A stretch of 64,000 nucleotides of DNA, taken from positions 1 through 64,000 of the forward strand of contig NZ_QKQS01000016.1 in assembly GCF_003226555.1 (NCBI RefSeq), in the 5' to 3' direction. The translations under genes were made by a program, and so were the position numbers. Numbering within the stretch: position 1 is the first letter of the stretch; each line of letters starts with the position of its first letter. This stretch comes from Rhodopseudomonas palustris (GTDB lineage Bacteria > Pseudomonadota > Alphaproteobacteria > Rhizobiales > Xanthobacteraceae). The notes beneath the pieces were generated by a model. It was given only the letters and a program-made list of their open reading frames with translations, made no database searches and was not told the DNA's origin. Shown piece by piece: positions 18,386 to 25,595 of the stretch.

Positions 18386-18678
18386 CTATATCGGCGGGGG
18401 CGTCAATCCGGTCGTGCGGATTTGGCGGCCCTTAGCGATCGAAGAAAACGACGCGGGCGAGCTGCACGATCGGCACGTGCATCGGCGATTGGCGAAGCCG
18501 CGCAGCCGATCAGAGGCCGATACCAGCAGCGAAGCCCGACTTTCTGGTCCGGAGAGTGTACTTAAGTCGATGTCAGGTAATGAACCTGAGCGGACGTCGT
18601 TCACGAAAGCTATTCGGGTACGGCACTTCCAATCATCATGCCTTTGGAGACGAAGGCGGCCTGTCAAGGACTATACTA
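18386..18678. other. Non-coding flank of the insertion sequence
   Basis: About 290 bp of lower-GC sequence lies between the repeat region and the IS left end. No gene, RNA or clear regulatory site was recognised. It is the original downstream flank of the orphan gene at 19525-20967 before the IS arrived. Confidence 0.4.
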
Positions 18679-19525
18679 GGGCCCAGACTCATTGAATCCA
18701 CCACACGAGTGCTGCAACGAGGCAGACAGAGGCGAGGAAGTTCCTCGCGAGGCGGTCATACCTAGTTGCAATGCGTCTGAAGTCCTTGAGACGGCAGAAG
18801 GCATTCTCGATGTGGTGGCGTTGCTTGTAGGACTTCTTGTCGAAGCTGAAGGGCTGCTTTCGGTTTGATCGATTGGGGACGACCGGCTTGGTCCCACGGT
18901 TGATGAGCCATTGCCGTAACTCAGCACTGTCGTAGGCTTTGTCGCCGAGTATCTTCTTTGCTGCTTTGGTGCGCCTGATCAAACGCTGAGCTGGCGGGCA
19001 ATCGTGAGCCTCGCCACCGGTCAGCAGGATGGCAAGAAGACGGCCCTTAGCATCTGCGATTGCGTGGATTTTCGTGTTGCGCCCGCCGCGCGTGCGTCCA
19101 ATAGCTTGGTTCTGTTCCCCCTTTTTGCGCCGGAGGCGGAGCGGTGCGCTTTGACGTGGGTCGCGTCGATCATCTGCGTCTCAGTCGATCGACCGCGCCC
19201 GGCACGCTCGCGAAACAACCGCTCCCAAACACCGCGCTCCGCCCAGCGTACAAAGCGATTATAGATCGTCGTCGGCGGGCCATATTCCGGCGGGCAGTCG
19301 CACCATCGACAGCCGCTCTTGATCACATGCACGATGCCGCTGATCACGCGGCGATCATCAACGCGGGCCTTGCCACGCACATCCTTCGGCAGATGCGGCT
19401 CGATTTGCGCCCATTGCTCGTCGCTCAGCCAAAACAGATTGCTTCGCATCGTCCCCGCCCCAAATCACATGAGCAGGGAATCGCCAACTGATTCAGCCGG
19501 CAACCAAATTATTGAGTTTTGACCC
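18679..19525 (-). mobile_element. IS5-family (IS427-group) insertion sequence, 847 bp
   Basis: The ends are imperfect inverted repeats: GGGCCCAGACTCATTGAATC at the left and, read inward from the right, GGGTCAAAACTCAATAATTT, matching at 13 of 20 positions. Both ends are flanked by TA (18677-18678 and 19526-19527), the short duplication expected for this group. Inside is one transposase gene in two overlapping phases joined by an A5G5 slippery site, typical of the IS427 group. The element looks complete and potentially active. Confidence 0.88.
18689..19449 (-). CDS. IS5/IS427-group transposase made by programmed -1 frameshifting
   Basis: The first phase (19449 to 19021) starts MRSNLFWLSDEQWAQIEPHLP with a helix-turn-helix, followed by the first catalytic Asp in MIDATHVKAHRSA. 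At AAAAAGGGGG (19126-19117) a -1 shift changes GAKRGNRT into GAKKGEQNQAIGRTRGGRNT, the normal family sequence. It continues through ILGDKAYDS (second catalytic Asp) to RHHIENAFCRLKDFRRIATR, the YREK-like Glu region, ending at 18689. The fused product is 253 residues. Without shifting, the first phase makes only a truncated 142-residue protein. Confidence 0.88.
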
Positions 19526-20967
19526 TAATCTATCCCACCATCCAGCGCATAGAGGAGAGAATCCGAGGTGGCATTGCTCTCGAAATTTGACGCGTAGTAG
19601 CCGTATGCCTTCAACTTGAATATGTCAGAGATCGGAAGTCGGAATATGTCAATTCGAGCGCCGATAACTTTCTCGGCTTGGGCGTCCATTACGCGATTAA
19701 GCAACCACGAGGATATTTGATCGATCGGAAAGCCTAAACCCGTAGTCCACTTAAGCTCGACATCTATCTTATTGATCGCTGCGGTCATGTATATCTCAGA
19801 CCTGGTCTTGTTGTATCCACCCAAAACTTCGAATTGGAAAGGGTCGACAATGCCATGGCAGGCCACATTTCCGATGCTGTAATCGATGCAGCCAACCTTG
19901 ATGCTCGCTCCTGCCTGACCAAAAACCTGAAACGGAATATCAACAATCAGGCGTCCCTCAGTCGGCGACACACCTTGAAAAGCGACCGTTACGGATTTCA
20001 GAGCGGCTGTAATTGCGTAGTACCATTGTATGCCAGCATATGAACCTGAATCGCTGGCAGTGACGGATGGCTTGCATTTTCCGAACGTGTAATCAAACAG
20101 CACTGTCTTTGGAAAATAGTACACAAAAGCGTTCGCACTAGTAAGCCTTGCTGCCTTATCGGGAATTTTCGAGTCTGCTACGTCGGTGGCGACCGTCTTA
20201 ATTGCAGCATCGCTCTGCTTTACCGATACAGCGGTCGTCTTGCTGTCGAGGGAAGTCCACTCGAGTTCGTGAAAAGCATTACCTCCGATGGGACACCCTG
20301 GTATCGGTGTCTGGACATTTTCGGAGTACACAACGAAGTGCGTGCTGGTCGTGCCTAGCAGCAAAGGCGGAAGCGGTTTGAAGCTTGTGAGGGTGCCCAA
20401 TAAATCAGGAAAAGGCAGCGTTTCGACCAGGTATACGAAGAAGCTTCGATCGTTCATTATCAACGACGCGGTGCGTAGTAGATTAAATTTAGTAAAGTCC
20501 GGCGCGCCTGCGGCGTCGACCAAGCCTACCTGTTGAAGGAGCGTACCGAGATTTGCAGGGTCGTTTCCCAGCGCAACAGTAAACTTTCCTTGGCTACCGG
20601 GTGCAAACACAAGCCGCGTATCCGCTGCATTCGGCGCGATCGTTGCCTGCCCACCGGAAAAAGCAATTTCGTCCTTGGACAAAAAACTTGCAGGGTTCTT
20701 ATCGAGGTGGATTATGATTGTGAGCTTGGCATCTATCCTAAAATCCACTGTGCCAGCCTGAGGCGTAATTTGGACCGCATTATTTGAGAGTTCGCAAGTG
20801 ACTGCCAGGCCGGGATGCGGAAATGGCAGGTTCTTTAAGAAGGGGCCTGACTGTATTCTGGCGATTTCGCTGACAACGGCGAGGTTGAGAAAGTCCAGAG
20901 AAACGCCGAAACCAAATTTCATATCGCACAAATTTCGAATTTCAGCGTGTGCGCTTGCTATCGTCAT
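19525..20967 (-). CDS. Orphan low-GC protein of unknown function
   Basis: This 480-residue protein was not recognised. By eye its GC content is near one half, well below its neighbours, and it uses many A/T-ending codons, which suggests transfer. No membrane helix or clear signal peptide is visible, although MTIASAHAEIRNLC might act as a weak leader. The sequence is rich in alternating hydrophobic strands (TVDFRIDAKLTIIIHLDK, RLIVDIPFQVFGQAGASIKV) and has a few Cys residues. That pattern could fit a beta-rich lipid-binding fold such as TULIP/P47-like, but this is speculation. Its TAG stop lies on the TA target duplication of the neighbouring IS and was regenerated by the insertion. Confidence 0.6.
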   Translation of the reverse strand: MTIASAHAEIRNLCDMKFGFGVSLDFLNLAVVSEIARIQSGPFLKNLPFPHPGLAVTCELSNNAVQITPQAGTVDFRIDAKLTIIIHLDKNPASFLSKDEIAFSGGQATIAPNAADTRLVFAPGSQGKFTVALGNDPANLGTLLQQVGLVDAAGAPDFTKFNLLRTASLIMNDRSFFVYLVETLPFPDLLGTLTSFKPLPPLLLGTTSTHFVVYSENVQTPIPGCPIGGNAFHELEWTSLDSKTTAVSVKQSDAAIKTVATDVADSKIPDKAARLTSANAFVYYFPKTVLFDYTFGKCKPSVTASDSGSYAGIQWYYAITAALKSVTVAFQGVSPTEGRLIVDIPFQVFGQAGASIKVGCIDYSIGNVACHGIVDPFQFEVLGGYNKTRSEIYMTAAINKIDVELKWTTGLGFPIDQISSWLLNRVMDAQAEKVIGARIDIFRLPISDIFKLKAYGYYASNFESNATSDSLLYALDGGID

Positions 20968-21155
20968 GAAATACCCCTTACTTTAAATGGCTTGGATCAT
21001 GGTTGTCTAAACAAGAAAGTCAACCACCGATTGATCCGTCGCTTCAAAGTGTCACGTCCACTAAGGAAAATTCCCTGATTGGGTTGTGTCCTCTTCTGGC
21101 CCATAGCGGCCATTAGGCCGTGTCGACCGTGTTGCCCGCCGCTTCGCCGGTCGGC

Positions 21156-21617
21156 TCACCGCCGCTCCACGATCTTCTTGATATTCCCCAGCCCCAGCTC
21201 CGCCTCCGCGCTCATCCGCGCGACCATCTCCGGCGTCGGCGGCTTCGGCCGTGCCGGGTTGCGGAGGATGCGGGTGAAGCGGGTGCCGCCGTCCGCGGCT
21301 TCGAACGTGTAGTGCACCACCACCGGGCCCATGAAGCTGGTGGTGGTCATGCCGATCCACAGCGTCGGGCGGTCGCAGGCGATCACCAGCCAGTCGAGGT
21401 CCACCGGGCCGGTGCGGGTCGACCAGTGCTCGTGGAAAGTATCACCGAAGCCCATCGGGCGATCGTCGCATTCCAGCGCGTGCGAGGAGGGCAGCCATTC
21501 CGGCCAGCTCTTCGGATTGGTGACGTAATCGAACACGGTTTCGGGCCGCGCGGCGATCACCACCGAATGACGGATTTCGAACGGTGAAGTGACTGCGGAG
21601 GCGGTTGAATCGGCCAT
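21156..21617 (-). CDS. SRPBCC (START/Bet v1-like) superfamily protein
   Basis: This 153-residue protein begins with IRHSVVIAARPETVFDYVTN and has WPEWLPSSHAL, the typical SRPBCC first strand-helix motif. It ends with the long C-terminal helix (EMVARMSAEAELGLGNIKKI). The ATG at 21617 is preceded by AAAAGGGAACCAG and was chosen over the much longer upstream open frame. Such proteins bind hydrophobic ligands or act as cyclases/dehydratases; here neither partner nor ligand is visible. It is likely monocistronic and divergent from the Slam-like gene. Confidence 0.8.
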   Translation of the reverse strand: MADSTASAVTSPFEIRHSVVIAARPETVFDYVTNPKSWPEWLPSSHALECDDRPMGFGDTFHEHWSTRTGPVDLDWLVIACDRPTLWIGMTTTSFMGPVVVHYTFEAADGGTRFTRILRNPARPKPPTPEMVARMSAEAELGLGNIKKIVERR

Positions 21618-21908
21618 CTGGTTCCCTTTTTTGGAGCCGTGCACGGCGAGCGGCATCGGCGCAGATGAGCGTGACGGCTCGGAGTGTGTCTTGCCGTACC
21701 ACTCGATTCTTGCGCGAAATCGTCGGTTTGGTTCTGTTTCGGGATATTTCTGGCGGGTCCGCGTGGCAAAAAGGCCACGACGGGGTGCAATAGCGGGCGT
21801 TTCGCGCAAAAAACAATACCGCTGGCCGAACGTCTCCCGCAAAATCCCGACCAATTAGCTCGGCCAACGAGCAATCGGTTTCCAGACCAGATCATTTCGG
21901 GGTGCGGC

Positions 21909-23237
21909 GTGCGATTGAAAGCGACAGGGGCGGGGGCTGTGGCGGCGATGTTGATCGCCGCCTCCGGCGTATCGGCGCAGGAGGCGAAGCCGACGCCGGC
22001 GGCGATGGTGCAGCAGGGCTACGACGCGCTGTTCAACCAGATGTATCAGCAGCCGGCGAATCTCGACGTCAGCTTCAAGTTCGCCCATGCGGCGGTCGAG
22101 CGGGGCGACTACGAGGCGGCGATCGGCGCGCTGGAGCGGATGCTGTTCTTCAATCCCGATCTGCCGCGGGTCAAGCTCGAACTCGGCGTGCTGTACTTCA
22201 AGCTCGCCTCCTACGAGATCGCGCGCGGCTATCTGGCCGATGCGATCAAGGGCGGTAACGTTCCTGACGACATCCGCGCCCAGGTGATGGCGTATCTCGC
22301 CGAGATCGACCGCCGGATGTCCAAGCATGAATACAGCGTGTTCATGCACGGCGGCATGCGCTATCAGACCAACGCCAATATCGGCCCGAACTCGCTGCAG
22401 GTGCGTGCGCTCGGCCAGGATGCGATCCTCGATCCGCGGTTCGGCCGCAAGCCGGATTGGAACGCGTTCCAGACCATTACGGCGGCCTACGCCTACAAGC
22501 TCAATCTGCGCGGCGACGCGATCGAGACCACCTTCCTCGGCTACAATTCGCGGCAGTTCACCCAGAGCCAGTTCAACCTCGGCCTGCTCGAAGGCACCAT
22601 CGGCCACCGCGTCGGGATCGGCCAGAACGCTTCGTTCAAATACTACGCGATCGGCGACAAGGTCTGGCTCGGCGACTACAGCTATTTCAGCGCGCTCGGC
22701 GGCGGCCTGTCGGCGCGCTCGACGATCGGCGACAACGGCCTGATCGAAGGCTATGTCGAGACCCGGCATCGCAAGTTCAGCGACTCCACCTACTATCCGA
22801 CCGCCGGCACCCAGACCGGCGACCTGACGACCGCGGCGATCACCACCGACTTCCGGTTCGGCCCGGTGCACTGGACCACGCGCGGCGGCTACGACGTCAA
22901 CAAGGCGGTCGCCGACTACAACAGCTACAAGCGTTATTCGATCGACATGGCGTTCCCGGTCCAGTTCGTGGTGCCGCTGTTCGGCCAGCCGCATCAGTTC
23001 GTGGTGGCCCCGACGATCGGCTACAGCCGCTCGACCTACGATGCGCCGAACTTCATCGTCGATCCGACCACGGCGCGGCGCGAGGACGAGTATCGCTACG
23101 GCGCGATCCTCGACGCGCAGATCGCCGGCCATGTCGGGCTGCGCACCCAGGTGCTGTACACCAAGATCGACTCCAACCTGCCGAACTATCGCACCAACAA
23201 CCTGTCGGCCTCGATGGGCCCGACGGTGCGTTTTTGA
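21909..23237 (+). CDS. Slam-like outer-membrane protein (TPR plus C-terminal beta-barrel)
   Basis: This 442-residue protein has a Sec signal peptide (GAVAAMLIAASGVSAQ). An ~110-residue TPR region follows (FAHAAVERGDYEAAIGALER, LGVLYFKLASYEIARGYL). About 290 residues of alternating aromatic/hydrophobic strands then end in GPTVRF; the terminal Phe is a beta-barrel assembly signal. TPR plus DUF560-type barrel is the architecture of surface lipoprotein assembly modulators (Slam, type XI secretion). GTG 21909 was chosen because the signal peptide begins there. It is followed after 11 bp by a FecR/TbpB-barrel protein, a plausible client. The Slam assignment is inferred from architecture and context. 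Confidence 0.7.
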   Translation: MRLKATGAGAVAAMLIAASGVSAQEAKPTPAAMVQQGYDALFNQMYQQPANLDVSFKFAHAAVERGDYEAAIGALERMLFFNPDLPRVKLELGVLYFKLASYEIARGYLADAIKGGNVPDDIRAQVMAYLAEIDRRMSKHEYSVFMHGGMRYQTNANIGPNSLQVRALGQDAILDPRFGRKPDWNAFQTITAAYAYKLNLRGDAIETTFLGYNSRQFTQSQFNLGLLEGTIGHRVGIGQNASFKYYAIGDKVWLGDYSYFSALGGGLSARSTIGDNGLIEGYVETRHRKFSDSTYYPTAGTQTGDLTTAAITTDFRFGPVHWTTRGGYDVNKAVADYNSYKRYSIDMAFPVQFVVPLFGQPHQFVVAPTIGYSRSTYDAPNFIVDPTTARREDEYRYGAILDAQIAGHVGLRTQVLYTKIDSNLPNYRTNNLSASMGPTVRF

Positions 23238-23248
23238 GGAGGCTCGCG

Positions 23249-24955
23249 ATGCGTCTGTCAGCATGGATGATCGGAGCCGCCGCGCTGATCGCAGCCGGGG
23301 GTGGGGCGAAGGTCGCGATCGCCCAGGAGGTCGGCAAGGCCTCGGCGGTGAACCCCGCCGCAACCGCCAATCTGCGCACGATCTCGATCGGCGCGTCGAT
23401 CACCCACAAGGAGCGGATCAAGACCACCGACAAGGGCTCGGTGCAGATCCTGTTCATCGACAAGACCTCGATGACGGTCGGGCCGAACAGCGATCTGACG
23501 ATCGACGAATACGTCTATGATCCGAACGCCGGCACCGGCAAGCTGGCGGCGCGGCTCGGCAAGGGCGCGCTGCGCTTCGTCGGCGGCCAGATCAGCCACA
23601 CCGGCGACGCCGAGATCAAGACCGCCTCGGCGACCATCGGCATCCGCGGCGGCGTGGCGATGATCGGACCCGGCTTCGTATTCGCCGGCTATGGAAGCTC
23701 CACGGTGACGACACAGGGCGGCACGGTGACGCTCGGCGCCGGCGAATTCACCCAGACCCCCGGCGGCGGCCAGCCGCCGTCGCCGCCGGCTCCGCCGCCG
23801 CCGAACTTCGTGCAGAACCTGATCCAGTCGTTCCAGAGCGCCCCGGGGCAGAGCGGCGGCGCCGGGCAGGGCACCGCCTCGCGCGGCAACGTGCAGCGCG
23901 CCGAAGCGCGCGCCACGGGGAGCCCGAACGGCTCGGTCGCCGGCTCGCTGACCCCGCAGCCGCCGACGCCGCTGCCGTCGATCAATCAGGTCGCTTCGAA
24001 CCTCAACCAGACGATCCAGACCTCGACGCAGCAGACTGCGGTGCAGCAGGTCGAGACCAAGGATACGTCGCTGTTCGGCTTCGTCGGCGGACTGATGACG
24101 GCTTGGCTGACGTCCGCCAGTGGCTCTCAATCCAGCAACCCCTCGGTCGGCCGCTATACGGGAACCGCAGAGATCGGAGTCGACGGCGTCAGGCGGCGAG
24201 TGCAGGCCAATTTCGACGGCACCGTCACCCATGATCAGCAAGGTCAGTATCTGCCGGGTTCGTTCAACTATCAGTTCGGTTTTCTCGATCCGAACGAGGA
24301 TCCGCAGGGCGGCTATTACGATTCGTCGAACTTCGCCGCCGGTCCCGCAATCCGGAAGAACGGCGAGATCGTATCGAAGATCGACGATGCGCCGATCACC
24401 AACCATGACGGCGTGATGGTCACGATGTCGCGCGACATGGCGCAGTACTACGTTTCGCTTTACGGCATGGGCAGCGTGACGCCGTGCGACTGCGACTACA
24501 CCAAATGGGGCTTCTGGAGCAGCGTCAGCGACCAGGGACCTTACAAGGACTTCGCCCACGGCTTCTGGGTCGCCGGTCGCCCGACGACCGCCGGCGAAGT
24601 GCCGTTGACCGGCCAGGCGACTTACGCCGGCCACGTCGCGGCCGCGATCCAGAACGACGGCAGCACCTATTATGCGGCCGGAGCCTTCAGCAACACGGTG
24701 AATTTCGGCACCCGGACCGGGCAGGTTTCTGTCACCGGCCTCGACGGCACCAACTACGCCGGACAGGTGTCGCTCGCCCCGGGCTCGACGGCGTTCGGCG
24801 GCTCGCTGATCGGCAATGTGGGGAGCCGCAACATGGCGCTCGAGGGCGCGTTCTTCCGTGGCGTCGCCAGCCCGGTCGGCGAGATGGGCGGCAGCGTCTC
24901 GATCAACGGGCCCGGATATCTCGGCGCCGGCATCTTCGCTGCCAAGATGCAGTGA
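23249..24955 (+). CDS. Secreted FecR-domain protein with C-terminal TbpB-like beta-barrel
   Basis: This 568-residue protein has a signal peptide (MIGAAALIAAGGG...AIAQ) without a lipobox, so it is not a lipoprotein. A FecR domain spans residues ~40-150 (ISIGASITHKERIKT, GSVQILFIDKTSMTVGPNS, TASATIGIRGG). A Pro/Gly/Gln-rich linker (~165-260) follows. The last ~140 residues end in ALEGAFFRGVASPVGEMGGS and YLGAGIFAAK, the pattern of the 8-strand TbpB/lipoprotein barrel recognised by Slam proteins. TGAGGAGG precedes ATG 23249. Operon partner is the Slam-like gene. Its role is probably at the cell surface or released; the ligand is unknown. Confidence 0.75.
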   Translation: MRLSAWMIGAAALIAAGGGAKVAIAQEVGKASAVNPAATANLRTISIGASITHKERIKTTDKGSVQILFIDKTSMTVGPNSDLTIDEYVYDPNAGTGKLAARLGKGALRFVGGQISHTGDAEIKTASATIGIRGGVAMIGPGFVFAGYGSSTVTTQGGTVTLGAGEFTQTPGGGQPPSPPAPPPPNFVQNLIQSFQSAPGQSGGAGQGTASRGNVQRAEARATGSPNGSVAGSLTPQPPTPLPSINQVASNLNQTIQTSTQQTAVQQVETKDTSLFGFVGGLMTAWLTSASGSQSSNPSVGRYTGTAEIGVDGVRRRVQANFDGTVTHDQQGQYLPGSFNYQFGFLDPNEDPQGGYYDSSNFAAGPAIRKNGEIVSKIDDAPITNHDGVMVTMSRDMAQYYVSLYGMGSVTPCDCDYTKWGFWSSVSDQGPYKDFAHGFWVAGRPTTAGEVPLTGQATYAGHVAAAIQNDGSTYYAAGAFSNTVNFGTRTGQVSVTGLDGTNYAGQVSLAPGSTAFGGSLIGNVGSRNMALEGAFFRGVASPVGEMGGSVSINGPGYLGAGIFAAKMQ

Positions 24956-24977
24956 ACGCGGCGGCCCGCGGTCGCGG

Positions 24978-25403
24978 CTACATGTGCGAGGGCGGACCGG
25001 CGTGCTGCCCTACCGAGGCGGATTTCTGATCGTGGCGGCCGAGACTCGGCGGCAGATAGCGCGCCGTTGCCTGCGCGCGCTGCTGCGAGGTGGGGTCAGT
25101 GACCTCGACCGACACTTCCATCGTATCGGCGGAGACCTGGCTGGCTCGCACCGAGGCTGGGCGATGGCCGAGAACGCGTTTGGCGGCTGCTGCTGAGACA
25201 GCGTCGCGGCGTTGAGCTGTCAGCGGCGCTGCGGCGGCGAGCGCATTGACGCTGGCCAGCGCCGCTTCGTCGGCAAGGCGTTGCAGCGGCGGATCGGTGC
25301 GGTGCAACAGCGGCACTGCAAACACGGCGCCGAGACCAACCGGCGCAGCGAGCAACAACGCCAGCGGCGCAGTCAGCCGTCGCTGGGAGCGGTGCGATCT
25401 CAT
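24978..25403 (-). CDS. Small secreted or membrane-anchored protein, TadG-like
   Basis: This 141-residue protein has a basic N-terminus (MRSHRSQRR) followed by a hydrophobic segment (LTAPLALLLAAPVGLGAVFAVP). The following Asp/Glu/Ala-rich helix (LADEAALASVNALAAA) and a later strand (SADTMEVSVEVTDPTSQQ) resemble the start of TadG/Flp-associated pseudopilin-like proteins, but I would not assign it. It ends convergent with the FecR gene, 22 bp apart. No tad genes are nearby. It is probably real because of the signal-anchor pattern and codon use. Confidence 0.55.
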   Translation of the reverse strand: MRSHRSQRRLTAPLALLLAAPVGLGAVFAVPLLHRTDPPLQRLADEAALASVNALAAAAPLTAQRRDAVSAAAAKRVLGHRPASVRASQVSADTMEVSVEVTDPTSQQRAQATARYLPPSLGRHDQKSASVGQHAGPPSHM

Positions 25404-25595
25404 GGCCTGATCCTCCCTGGTGCGCGGGCGACCGGCGTCCTCCCGGTTCGCGCTGCGATCTGCTAACGTCGGCGCGATGCGTCAGTTCCCTGATCCTTGC
25501 GCCGGTGTTCGGCGTCATAACCTTCGTCCGTATGCCGGGCGCGCACTCGGTGGCGTTCAGCCCAGCGTCGTTGGGCGGTGCGAGCGAGGCCTGCG

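Noticed and set aside
18679-19525. IS considered as two separate genes (transposase pseudogene)
   Set aside because: The phases overlap exactly at an A5G5 slippery site expected for programmed frameshifting in this IS group, so a functional single gene is more likely.
22457-23248. Upstream part of the open frame leading into the FecR gene
   Set aside because: It overlaps the Slam-like gene in another phase and is Arg-rich; the true start is the ATG at 23249 with a ribosome-binding site and signal peptide.
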